DNA from: Hippophae tibetana
Taxonomy: Eukaryota > Streptophyta > Magnoliopsida > Rosales > Elaeagnaceae
Assembly: GCA_037013495.1 (NCBI GenBank)
Contig: CM072811.1
Span: 17,428,659 to 17,492,658 of the forward strand
DNA length: 64,000 nucleotides
Reading direction: 5' to 3'
Below the pieces are notes generated by a model. It had not been told where the DNA came from. It saw only the letters and a list, made by a program, of their open reading frames with translations, and did not search any database. Below, piece by piece: positions 1-11,207 of this stretch. The translations under genes and the position numbers were made by a program. The first letter of the stretch is position 1. Every line of letters starts with the position of its first letter.

Positions 1-342
1 ATAAACTGGAAATGTAAATCAACTTCCAAGCAGAGAATGTCCAAGTAAATAAACCAGCAAGTAAGAAACCCATGTACAAGTCACAGAGTCAGTGCACATA
101 GATTAACTTTTTCAGACAAAGAGCTACATACAGTTCAGATTATGTCAGCTGGCTCAAATGGCATAGTAGATTTATGGTAGAAACATACATAAGTTTAATA
201 ACTTAATTGTTTATCTTAAAATCTTATTACAGTAGTGGTTTTAGAGCAAGTTTTACTGGAGTTGTAAAAGAAACTGAAAACACGAAATCACCTGATGACA
301 TTTATATAAATATATCAGAGAGATTCTACAGAAACCTTCTAC
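1..342 (-). other. LPEAT2 intron 3 (partial)
   Basis: This is the intron downstream of LPEAT2 exon 3. I looked on the minus strand for the next exon (the segment with the PEGT acyltransferase motif) and did not find it, so the intron continues past the left edge. The sequence is AT-rich with nothing else recognisable. Confidence 0.7.
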
Positions 343-2062
343 CTTTATTTCTTTAACAGCAAGCTTCCTTGATGATGGCAAGAATCTATTAACATATATC
401 ACCTGAGAACAGTTAATAATGAATGAGCATGAGAAAATGAACACAAACCTCAATAACTAAAGAAGTTAAAGCAAGCTATTAATTAGAAAAATTTGATTTC
501 CAAGTTAAGAAGCACTAAGTCACCTGCATTGCCCTGATGATGGTTCCAACAAAAGGTATGGCATCATGGGACTCAGATGCTACCATGGTTGGAAACAATT
601 CATAGAAATAGAAAATAGGTTCGATGTATGATACATGATTAGACACAACAATTGGAGCCATCTCCCTCGGAGCAGGTTTCCCTTTCCGCCTAATCCAATG
701 GTAGCTGCAAATGGGACAGAAAAGGAAAGCTACACTGAGGAAGGAAACCATAACCAGGAATATTAAAAACCTGAGAATAAATTCAAATCAACCAGACAAA
801 CAAACAAGAAATGTTCCACAACACAAGTGATGAACGGATAAAAATAATAATAATAATAATAAGTTGCCAAAATTTCCAGCAGCGCATGTCAGACCTAATT
901 ACTTTTTCACTCTAATGACATCAATAAAGCTAATTGAATATAATAAATTCTAAGAAAAGTCTATTTATCACAAGTATATGATGTAATATTATTAGTAAAT
1001 ATAGTCAGACCTACATACCTATATCTAATGAGAAATTGTCATGTAAGTGATATAGTGGTGATATATAAAAGTGCTCTAAATTCTACTTCAATAAACTTTA
1101 ATAAACATATCTCAACTTTTTCTTTCCAATGATCAGTCAACAAAACAGAACACAGCACTGGCTTCTAGGATCCGCATGACCAAACGAGTCAATCTTGACA
1201 TCAGTTTTTCAAGTCATATTCCTAGTTTTCCTTGGACTTCTAAGCAGCTAAACATGCTATACATCAAGTTCACAAAATTAAATAACTGAAATCAACTTTC
1301 TCAAAAAATAAAGTACGAGAAGAAAAGAAAAACATAAATAAAAAAAATTTACTAGAAGCAAAGGGCCACGAAATAAATGTTTTAATCGCCATAACAACTA
1401 CATGTGGATGCTTCCTCATAACTTGGCCTCGTGCAAGTAAACAACTAAAACAAGTCATCCAGTGAGAAGATACTCGATTCTCAGGTCATCAATGATTCTC
1501 ATTTTCTCACTAAACAAAATTATCTGAACTAGATTCAGACAATATAAAAACATAAAACATAAATAAAGAAGGGAGCTTACCCAAAAGAAAATAGTATACA
1601 GCGAGAAGAAATCCTAGTGACCCACATAATCCTACACCTCCATTTAGGCATTGGACTCTCTCTATCCTTCCAACCTAGAAGAGCCAATTTGGTAGCTAGA
1701 AACCCAATCGCCAGACAAACTCCAAAAAGAATAAGTCTTGCCAACGCAATGGGTATGCAAATCACAATCTTCACCAACTCGTACAGTCCCTCAATTTTCG
1801 CCGTATGATTGAGAAATGGATCCACCGTGCTCGGGCCCGGCACATCCGGCCAATCTGATCCAAGAAACTCAAATGGGTTCCGAGAATTCAGAGGGGCATC
1901 TCCATTATAAGGAACTTGATTGTGATTGTGATTGTGAGTTTGGGTTGAAGATCGCTGATGGGTTGGTTCTAGTTGTGGATGGTCATCTTCGACGACTTCT
2001 AGAACTAAGTCGGGGTGATCAGAAGCTCGGAGGAGAGGTGAGGCAATATCATAATCGGCCAT
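343..2062 (-). CDS. LPEAT2: Lysophospholipid acyltransferase LPEAT2, exons 1-3 (3' part outside window)
   Basis: Acyl-CoA-dependent lysophospholipid (lysophosphatidylethanolamine) acyltransferase of the endomembrane system. Three exons can be placed: exon 1 at 1581-2062 (ATG at 2062, 160 codons plus 2 nt, donor GTAAGC), exon 2 at 524-704 (acceptor TTTGCAG, donor GTGACT) and exon 3 at 343-402 (acceptor TTCTCAG, donor GTAGAA). Phases join cleanly to give 241 codons. Exon 1 holds an acidic, His/Asn-rich N-terminus and a long hydrophobic stretch at about residues 90-130. Exon 2 carries the acyltransferase motif NHVSYIEPIFYF followed by VASESHDAIPFVGT. Exon 3 reads VIYVNRF. These match Arabidopsis LPEAT2 (539 aa by recall) closely in sequence and, as far as visible, in order. 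The PEGT motif and the C-terminal EF-hands must lie beyond the left edge. No frameshift or stop is visible. The family is certain; the choice of LPEAT2 over LPEAT1 rests on the N-terminal region. Confidence 0.93.
705..1580 (-). other. LPEAT2 intron 1
   Basis: An 876-bp intron between exon 1 (donor GTAAGC at 1580) and exon 2 (acceptor TTTGCAG ending at 705). It is AT-rich with a short (AAT)n run near 843-862. The short open frames inside it have no family resemblance. No transposon ends were seen. Confidence 0.85.
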
Positions 2063-2310
2063 TGAAATGGGATGAAAGGAAGAAGACGATGGTGAAGTGA
2101 GAAGCAGGGAAGGTTAGTGTGGAATCGGTGAGAGGCTATTTGGATTTTTGCTGTAAGGATTTTGTCTAATGGGAATCGCCCATTCAATACTTTAAAAATA
2201 ACAAATCATAAGCCATTAAACAATTTTACAATCATATTTGTTTTTTTTTTATCTTTTTTTAACTCTCCATCTCACTTATTTCACCACCCATCAATCCAAT
2301 TTTCCTAAAA
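2063..2310 (-). promoter_or_regulatory. LPEAT2 5' leader and proximal upstream region
   Basis: The sequence directly upstream of the LPEAT2 start codon must hold the 5' leader and core promoter. The first 110 bp are more GC-rich than what follows and include a purine-rich run (GGAAGAAGACG) on the plus strand. A T/A-rich tract begins near 2200. I cannot place a transcription start or a clear TATA box, so the call rests on position only. Confidence 0.4.
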
Positions 2311-2614
2311 AATAAATATTTTTGTCTTTTTCTTTTATCTCTTTCCCTAATTTCTAATACCCTATTTTCTTAAAATATATTCATTTACAACTTTTAATAA
2401 ATAATAATTTATTTTTATTATAAATAAAAAATAATAAAATAATTTATATTTATATAATAAAAAATAAATATTTTTGTCTTTTTCTTTTATCTCTTTCCCT
2501 AATTTCTAATACCCTATTTTCTTAAAATATATTCATTTACAACTTTTAATAAATAATAATTTATTTTTATTATAAATAAAAAATAATAAAATAATTTATA
2601 TTTATATAATAAAA
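2311..2614. repeat. Tandem duplication, two 152-bp units
   Basis: The block at 2311-2462, starting AATAAATATTTTTGTC, is repeated almost exactly at 2463-2614. Both units contain the marker CTCTTTCCCTAATTTC and end in an A/T-only tail. I saw no differences by eye over most of the unit, so the duplication looks young. It lies in the LPEAT2 upstream region. Confidence 0.9.
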
Positions 2615-3599
2615 AATATATTTTTTATAACAAATAACTTATCAAAATTTTATTATAAAATAATTTAAAATAATAATAATAATAATATAAAATTATAAAA
2701 TTGTAAATTATTAAAAACTTTACTAAATAGTTACAATAATTTTTCAGATTAAAAAAATTAAAAAATAGATTATATTGTAACAAATATCTCTAATATTATT
2801 ATAATTTTAATTATTACTAAGATAACAAATATTTATTAACAATAATTATATTTAAGTATTAAAATATAATTAATTCAATATAATTTATATATTTTATTAT
2901 ATTAATAAAATAATTATAATAATATTATATTATATAATATTTTCCCACAAAATTTGTGATATAATGTTATATATTTATATTGTATCTTGTAAAAAATTAA
3001 ATATAAAGACTTTACAATTTTTTTAATAATTTAATTATTTTTATGAATATTTTTTTTATATCATAATTATTTATTAAATATAATTATAATTATATTTAAT
3101 AATAATAATGTATTATATTATTTATGAATTGTCAAAATATTTAGCATATCATTTTCAATATATGTATAAATTTATATTTATTTTATTGTAAAATAAATTA
3201 TTTATTATTTTGTAAAATATAATTTTTAATATATGATATGATAAAAAAGATTTATTAATTATAAATTTATAAGATGTTAATATTTTTTATGTTTATAATA
3301 ATTATGTTTTGTAAAATGAAGTTAATATATCTTTTTTTTAAATAAAATTAATTAAAAATTTTGCTTTCAAGTTTAAGATAAGATCTTACCTATTTTAAAA
3401 AAAACATCTCACTTGTGCTCATTTTTAAACTATTGTGTTAGAGATGACTCTTATAGACAAAACCTTGTATATCTATGACTACGTAAAGCGATGATTATTG
3501 ATTAACACCGGTGTTATATCTACGACTACCATTATGATTGGATCGGAGAATTGATTCTTTCTAATAATTAATTTGATTCTTAAAAATAAGTAAGTAGAA
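2615..3599. other. Very AT-rich intergenic DNA
   Basis: Almost pure A/T with short (AAT)n and (TA)n runs, and no reading frame or transposon end that I recognise. A slightly richer patch at 3410-3560 shows no recognisable coding. Confidence 0.6.
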
Positions 3600-5007
3600 T
3601 CCATTTTTTACATGTTTGGAATGGAATGGAATGAAATCAGAATTGATTATTTTTAATTTTATATTTAGTTGGACTTAAAAGTATAAATGAAATATAATCG
3701 ATTTCTAAAAGAAAATAAATTCGAATTAATGCTCCCCTTTAAGGAATCGTGATTTTATTTTCATCTCAATTTTGTTTCCAATTTTACCTCAACCCTAAAT
3801 ATAACCCTAAACTTTAAACCCTATTTAGAAAAATAACAATTTTAACCCTAAACCTTAACCCACAAATATAACCTTAAACCCTAAACTCTAAATCTAAAAT
3901 CTCAAAACTCTAAAACTTATTTAAAAAAATAATAATTTTAACCCATAAATATAACCCTAAATCTTAAATCCCAAATCCTAAAACCTTAAACCTTATTTAG
4001 AAAAATAATAATTTTAACCCTAAACTTTAACCCACAAATATAACTCTAAACCTTAAACCCTAAATCTTAAATCCCAAAACCCCAAATCCCAAACCTCAAA
4101 ACCCTAAATCCTATTTAGAAAAATAATGATTTCAATAATATATTTTTTCTGATGAAAAAATAATAATTAAATGATATTATTTAAATTTTACTGAATATAA
4201 GGGTATTGAGGTAATATATAGTATTTTACATTCTATTCTAATTGTAAACCAAACATTATAATACTGATTTATTCCTTGATTCCAGTGGTCAAACCAAACA
4301 AAACTGTTTCCTTTCCATTTCATTCACATTCTCATTCTCATTCTCATTATGATTCTATTCCGTGAACCAAACGCTAACTTAAGGAATTATGATTTCATTC
4401 TCATCTTAAATTTTTGTTCCAATTTTACCCATAACCCTAAATGTAACCATAAACTTTAAATTCTAAGCCATAAACCCTATATCTTATACCCTAAACCCTA
4501 AATCCTAAATTACAAACCCCTAAACCCTATTTAGAAAAATATTAATTTTAACTATGAACCTTAACCCACAAATATAACCCTAAATACTATTTAAAAAAAC
4601 AATAATTTTAACTATGAACATTAACCTAAAAATATAATCATAAACATTATCTCACAAATATAACCTTAAACCTTATACATTATGCTTTATACTATATACT
4701 CTATACTCTATACTCTATATCCTGAATCCAAAAATCTAAAAATCTAAATCCTAAACCCTATTTAGAAAAATAATAATTTCAACCAAAAACTCCAAACCTA
4801 AACTCTAAACCTTATTTAAAAAATAATATATTTTAATAATATATTTTATTTTTAAGTTATAATTATTTTGGAAAATTATTATTCCAATAAAATATTTTGT
4901 TTGTCGAAAAACTAATAATTAAATGATATCATTTAAACTTTACTAAATATAGGGATAATAAGGTAATATACAATATTTTTCATTCTAATTGTAAACAAAC
5001 TACTATA
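3600..5007. repeat. Repeat element with degenerate telomere-like (CCCTAAA)n arrays, tandemly duplicated
   Basis: Two related blocks lie in tandem, about 3740-4260 and 4383-5000. Each opens with a GGAATCGTGATTTTATT-like sequence. Each continues with an array of degenerate AACCCTAAA and AACCTTAAACC motifs, broken by recurring TATTTAGAAAAATAATAATTT segments. Each closes with GAGGTAATATA...CTAATTGTAAACCAAAC. The segment at 4260-4375 ends in an ATTCTCATTCTCATT run followed by CCGTGAACCAAACGCTAA. It resembles, in inverse orientation, the start near 3612 (TGTTTGGAATGGAATGG). This suggests a non-autonomous element with imperfect terminal inverted repeats. A fragment of the same family lies inverted at about 33648-33850. 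This is not a real telomere: the motifs are degenerate and internal. Confidence 0.65.
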
Positions 5008-5015
5008 CACTACAC

Positions 5016-5927
5016 ATGGGATGTAACATCAATCCTACGTGTCAACCGACGTTATCCACATTTTTTTTTCATTTTCTCTCTTTTCTCCTCCATTTCAAAC
5101 AGAATCGTGCATTGTGTCCCAGCTACTACCCAAAAATTGATCACCTCCTCCTACTCTTTCTCATTTTCTGGTCACCTCCGACCACCAATTCTGGCGTCGT
5201 TTAATGGGTTTTTTTCCTCTCCAATTTCTCTTATAGATCTCCTATTTTTTTAATATAATACTCAAATTTTAATACCCATTTTCCATCACTTTCTTACTTA
5301 TAAAACATTTTTTTCTTCATTTTCTTCATTTTTTCACTTCATTTACTCTTGTAAGTATTTTTATAAATTATTTTACATTTATTATTCATATTTTTTAATT
5401 TTTTGTATATTATGTGTTTTTATTTATATGTATAATTTTTTGTGTTATTTAGGTTGTCTATTTTTATTGAAGCTTAGAAGAGAAGAATGTATTTTTATTC
5501 ATTTATTTATTTTAATAATTTTATGTATTTAGGTTTTTAATATATTTTAATTTATTTTAAACTTACAATTTTTAAAAATTATTTACATGTACATGAAATA
5601 TATATATATATATATAGATATAATATTTTTATATGTATAAAAATTATAATAAGTTTATTAATATTTATTATTATATATATGTAGAAAATATTTATTATTA
5701 TTAATTACATGTATTTATATAAATATATATAAATTATTATATATTATATATTTGTTAATGTTATTATGAGTTTATTATTAATTGTTTGGTTTTTATGTAT
5801 TTATTTTTATATGATGTTTTGATAGATATATATTATAATAATTAGAGAATTCATATATAATAATATCTTAAATATATTGGTTAGATAAGTATTTAATATG
5901 CTTAATATCATTAATAGAAAATGAAAA
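5016..5927. other. CACTA left non-coding region
   Basis: The sequence between the putative left end and the first coding remnant. It holds a pyrimidine-rich stretch with a short open frame (5016-5204) that matches nothing I know, then A/T-rich DNA with a (TA)n run near 5600. It probably corresponds to the promoter and first intron of the transposase gene, inferred only from position. Confidence 0.4.
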
Positions 5928-8470
5928 AATCTTGGATGTCAAAGTGTAGAATTGAGTAGGACTACATTTCTATTGTTGAAAGTTTCTTGGAATTTGCTCG
6001 TAGAAATAGTAATAATATTGAAATTAGTATGATTCGATATTCATGTGTTAAATGTAATAATAAGAAATTTCATGGTGTTGACAAGGTTACGTATCATCAT
6101 ATCTGTAGTGGTATTATTTTGAGTTATAAATGTTGGTATTATCATGGAGAAAATATTGATAATACTCATGGGGAAGAGATAAATAGAATGTTAGTGGATT
6201 ATATACATCTTATCATAATGTACAGACAGAAAATATGTTCCATGTTGTTGAAGATGAACTACATGAGGATGATCCTAAAACCTTTTAAAAACTTCTAGAA
6301 GAGGCCGAAAAACCGTTGTATCTAGTGTGCAAGAAATACACTAAAATGTCATGATTGGTTCATGTGTATAATGTGAAGGAAAAAATGGTTTTTCTAACAA
6401 GGGATTCATAGAATTACTAAATGTACTAATAGATATGTTTCTTAAGGATATTAAATTGTCATATTCGATGTATGAAGTGAAGAAATCTCTTAGTCGATTT
6501 GATATGGAATATCATAAGATTTTGTGCTTGTCCAAATGATTGCATTCTTTATAGAAAAGAATATAAGACATTAGATGATTGTTCGATGTGTAAAGAATCA
6601 AGATAGAAGCATGCCACAAATGAGACAACACCTAAGAAATGTGTGCCCATAAAGGTTCTTTAGTACTTTCCTTTGATTCCTCGCTTTCAAAGGTTGTTCA
6701 AAAGTAAAGAGACATCAAAGATATTGACTTGACCTTTGGATAATCGATCTGATGATGGGATACTACGTCATCCTTGTTATTCTCCAAATTGGAAAGTAGT
6801 AGATAATTTATCTCTTCAACTTGCATCTAATTCGTACAATCTTCATCTTGCTATTGCTATTGATGAAATTAATCAACATAATTCCCTTAGTAGTAGATAT
6901 AGTTGTTGGCCAATAATTATGATAACATACAACTTTCCTCCCTGGTTATGTATGAAAAGAAAATTCATGATGTTAACATTATTGATCTTAGGATCGAAAC
7001 AACCCGGAGTTGATATTGATGTATATTTTTAACCTCTGATAGATGATTTAAAGATGTTGTGGAATGATGATGTAAATTTTTACGATGCATATAAAGAAGA
7101 ATACTTTACTTGAGAGGGATCCTTTTATGGATAATTAATGATTTTTCTACCTATGGAACTTATCAGGACATATAACAAAAGGTTATATGGGATTCCCTAT
7201 TTGTAGTGATGGCACTTCTACAACTTATCTTATTCACGGAAGAAAGATGTCTTATAGAAGACATAGAATATTTTTGCCATCTGGACACAAGTTTAGATAC
7301 CAAAAGAAATTGTTCGATGGTGAAGAAGATCATGATCCTACACCAAGGCCTTTGTGAGGTGTTAAGATATTTAGGCAATTGAATGGCATGGCATTTAAAT
7401 GATATGGAAATATGAAGAAAAGAATACTTTCTGATGAAGGGAAACGAAAGAGGTAAACTAATAAAAGGGTTGAAAAGGAAAATGCTACTGAATTAGTAGA
7501 TCATGGTTGTTGGAATAAAAAAATCAATATTTTGAGAATTACCTTATTGGAAAGACCTACACATTCGTTACATCTTAGATGTCTTGCACATTGAGAAAAA
7601 TGTATGTGAGAGCTTGATTGGTACATTACTTAATATACCTGGAAAAACGAAGGATGAAATTAAATCAAGACTAAATTTAAAGAAATTGGGCATACAATTT
7701 GAATTGGCACCAATAGTGGAAAATGATAAGAATCGAACATACTTGCCACCAACATCATATATAATGTCAACAAAAGACAAGGATGTGTTTTGTAAATATT
7801 TGGTTGGTGTGAAAGTTCTTGATACTTACTCATACAACTTAAGAAATATTGTGCCTATCACCAATAAGAAACTTTATGGATTGAAATCACATGACTGTCA
7901 TATCTTAATGCAACAGTTATTACCAGTTGCTATTAGGTCAATTCTTCCAAAACACATTTGATTATCAATAATTCGTCTTTGTTCATTCTTCAATACAATA
8001 TGCAAGAAATCTATATCAATTGGGAAGTTAAACTCTTTATAGAAATATATTGTGGAGAATTTATGGCTACTTGAAAAATATTTTCCTTTTTTTCGATATA
8101 ATGATTCACTTGTGTTTTCATTTAGTTTGATAGGTTCAATTGTGTGATCCTACTTACTTGAGGTGGATGTATCCTTTTGAGAGATACATGAAGTCCTTAA
8201 AGGATATGTAATTAATAGAAATCGTTCTAAAGAATGTATGGTGGAACGTTACATTGTTGAAGAGGCCATTCAGTTTTGTTTTGAATACTTTAGTGGTTGC
8301 ATTGAAATTGGGAATCATATGCACAAGTTGTTCTTAGAACGTCACATGATCCAAGTAGGTAACCCTACTTGATGGAAGTAAGAAATTTTTTATTGATCAT
8401 ACTTGATGGGGAAAAGCATACCGAATCATTTTGGTAAATAATAATGAGGCACAATCGTATATAAAATAAG
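5928..8470 (+). pseudogene. CACTA TNP2-like transposase (transposase-associated domain, Transposase_21, DUF4218-like)
   Basis: Remnant of the En/Spm-type transposase. Near 5930 the frame reads KSWMSK, and at 5987-6298 EFARRNSNN, CVKCNNKKFHGVDKVTYH and CWYYHGE, typical of the transposase-associated domain. The core follows in broken frames: CACPNDCILYRKEY near 6530, PLDNRSDDGILRHPCYSPNW near 6735, and a HGRKMSYRRHRIFLPSGH segment near 7240. From 7584 a 125-codon frame reads MHIEKNVCESLIGTLLNIPG, then LPPTSYIMS and GLKSHDCHILMQQLLP. A DUF4218-like segment (LRWMYPFERYMKSLKGYV) sits near 8160. Many stops and frameshifts separate the parts, so no functional transposase can be made. Confidence 0.88.
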
Positions 8471-8849
8471 TGATAACAGGTTCAACCTTTTTATTTAAAA
8501 ATATATATTTTGTATTTAACTATTAATGATACCTAATTTATATATCTTAAATAACATTATAGAATGCATTTAAACTTACTGAAGATCGGTCCTTGTTATA
8601 AAAGAAAAGAAGATAAAAATGGTTGTATGATGAACATAAGCAAGAACTTATTAATTGGTTTTGCAACCATGTAAGTGTCACATATAAGAATTCGTTAGTA
8701 CTTCTATATAATGTTTTAAAACTTTGTTTTAAACACATTTTATGTCATTATATGCATAGATTAGAGTTGAACTCAATAAACCTAATCATAAAATAATAGA
8801 AAGTTTAGAATGGCTTACACATGGTCCAAAATTCAATGTCAAATTATAT

Positions 8850-9644
8850 TCTAGTTTCATGATTAATGGATTGAGGTTTACGACTCAAGAAAGGGACAAA
8901 GTTCGAGTAAATCAAAATAGTGGTGTGAAAATGGTTGCACAAACTAGGAAATTTTCCAATTCAAAAGATGGTAATCATGTACTTTCTAATAGAACATATA
9001 ATGGTATAATTCAAGAAATTTGGAAACTTGATTATGAGATCCTCCATAAAATAGTATTCGTGTGTGATTGTGTCGAATATGTTATCAATGTTGGATGTAA
9101 AATATATGATTTTGGATTTATTCTTGTAAATTTATCCAAGATAATTCACACTAATAATCCTTTCACGTTAGAACATCATGCAAAACAAGTATTTTACGTG
9201 AGAGATCAAATTGACACAAGATGGTCTATTGTGTTAATGTCTCCACAAAGAGAGTTCTACCATTTTGATGCTTTAAAGTATGATGACATACTTGATACAT
9301 TATCCAATATTAGTCATTTCTCAAAAAAAATTCCTATTATATGTGATGATCTAGTTGATGACGATGATTCTTCATCATGGACTCGAAATGATTATGAAGG
9401 AATATATATATATATATATCTAATTAAACATAATGTATATATGTTCTATATTATTCTAATAACTCTTGTTTATATGCTTGGACTTAAAATTGTCAATTAA
9501 TTTCCATTTCATCATTGTTTGTAAATATTTCATGGATCCTAGGGTACTAGAGATTGTAGATCCAAATGGTACATTAGGACATTTGAAAAAAAGTGGTTGG
9601 AATAATATACCTGATGTTCCACTTAACCCACATGATAGAGTACC
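8850..9644 (+). pseudogene. CACTA DUF4216 domain remnant
   Basis: The frame at 8859-9500 starts MINGLRFTTQERD and continues QNSGVKMVAQT, IIQEIWKLDYE, DFGFILVNLSKI and HAKQVFYVRDQIDTRWSIVL. This is the usual pattern of DUF4216, which follows the TNP2 transposase in plant CACTA proteins. It ends in a (TA)n run near 9405. A further in-frame segment from 9528 (MDPRVLEIVDPNGTLGHLKK) continues toward the junction with the nested LTR at about 9645. The catalytic role of DUF4216 is unknown to me. Confidence 0.85.
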
Positions 9645-11180
9645 CGTTCAGCACGCCCAGCAGCACTGGCCAAAGCGCGCGCATCGCCCACACAACGCCT
9701 AGTCCGCGCGTGCGCCTGCTCTATTCCGCGCACACTACACACCCATCCGTGTGGGCTCGCACCCATCTACTCCATTCTGTGCACGCCCATATGTGCCTAG
9801 TCCGCACGCATCACTGCACCTATCTGCCCTATCCGCACGGGCCTCCGCGGCCCACATCATCATTCACTACTCCGCATTTCCTCCATTTTTAATCATTTTC
9901 CACCCATTTTTTCTTCATATTCTCACCTATAAATACCCTCATTCTCTTCACCTCAAAACACCTCAAAAAACATCTTCTTCTTTCTTTCTTTCTCTCCATA
10001 TCTTAGTTTTAAGTTTTTCTTAGTTTTAGAGTTCTCTTTTTGAGAAGAACTAATTATGTTTTTTTTATAATTTAATAGCTTTTTGATTCAATAAATGGAA
10101 ATGAAAATTTCATTTGGAGGTTTTTCAACAACAAGAATAACATTAAATTACTTTAAGGATTTTATTTTCTTTACAGTTATTTTTTATATTTTATTCTTAT
10201 ATGTTATATTTAATTTTATGTGATTAAATTTAACTTTGCTAGTTGTTTGTAAACATGATATAATAATAATGTTGTTATGCTTGTGAAATATTAAATAGGT
10301 AAAAATCTCTAAAATTAATTAATTTTGTTTTTATTCAAGATTTTATATTAAGAATGTTAGAGAGAAATATATTATTTTTCATTACAAACTTAAATCTAAA
10401 AATTAGATTTTATGGTTTAGTTATCCGGTCTAATTTATAGTAGTGTTCTTTTATTTGTTGGTACAATCGTCCGGTAGTTAGAGTGAAACTCTATTTCAAA
10501 ACATTTTTATTATAAAAATTATTATCTGAAAATGTATTAACAATATGTTTTTAGTAGTGATTTTAAAACTTGAAAGTTAGTACTCGTATAACTAAATTAT
10601 TAGGTTTAATTTGGATACCTTGAATAAAGTTTAAACTGTCTAACCCTACAAAATGTGGCATTTAAATGGTTCATTTTTAATCTCTTAAAAAAAAGTAATT
10701 AATTTAATTAACCAAATTAGTTATGAGCCCCACCCATAAGTATTAATTGATTTTTTTAGTTAACAAAAAATATCTAACCCCACCAAATGTGGTATTGATA
10801 TAAAAAAAATAAAGAATCAATTTATATCTTTAATAACCTAAATTATATGAGCAAACATAATTAACCTAATTATTATATCCATAAATAATCCACTATTATA
10901 AATGATAAAATTTGTATAAATGTTTATTGAATCTGTATATATGTTTATTTTTATGTTATTAGATTAAAAACACAAAAACCCAAAATATTGTGACATGATG
11001 TTTAAGATTTAATTTAATTTTTAAAAATTTGAATAATAAATTAAAAACCACATACATTCCTTCCTTATATCGACCTTGAAGTATACTCATCATTTTCTAT
11101 GAAATGATTCGTGCACTTGCGAAAATTTTATAAATATAAAACCAAAGTATTGATAGAATCGACGATACCGGTTTTACTCA
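9645..11180 (+). repeat. Left LTR (5' truncated) of the nested element
   Basis: It aligns by eye with the right LTR from GCCCAGCAGCACTGGCC (right copy near 15090) to its end at CGGTTTTACTCA. It starts in the GC-rich part (9645-9870, with CGCGCGCATCGCCC) and has a probable TATA segment, CCTATAAATACCC, near 9927. Unlike the right LTR it keeps the roughly 680-bp segment at 10110-10790. The reading frames seen over 9593-10023 belong to this LTR and are not genes. Confidence 0.8.
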
Positions 11181-11187
11181 AGAAGTT

Positions 11188-11207
11188 TTTAGCGCTGTTA
11201 CAGGGAA
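11188..11207 (+). other. Degenerate primer-binding site (tRNA-Asp)
   Basis: TTTTTAGCGCTGTTACAGGG directly follows the left LTR. It differs by a few transitions from TGGCGCCGTTGCCGGGGA, the site complementary to the 3' end of tRNA-Asp used by Athila and Tat-type gypsy elements. Confidence 0.75.

Noticed and set aside
1617..2100. Plus-strand open frames over LPEAT2 exon 1
   Set aside because: They are the antisense shadow of a well-conserved spliced exon and match nothing known.
3785..4830. Possible telomere or chromosome-end sequence
   Set aside because: CCCTAAA motifs are degenerate, interrupted by other repeats and lie between ordinary sequences. They are interstitial.
5016..5204. 62-codon open frame near the CACTA left end
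   Set aside because: No family resemblance, biased pyrimidine-rich composition, and no splice context.
9593..10023. Overlapping open frames rich in His, Pro and Ser
   Set aside because: They lie in the GC-rich block of an LTR; the same block occurs in two other LTR copies where the frames are not conserved.
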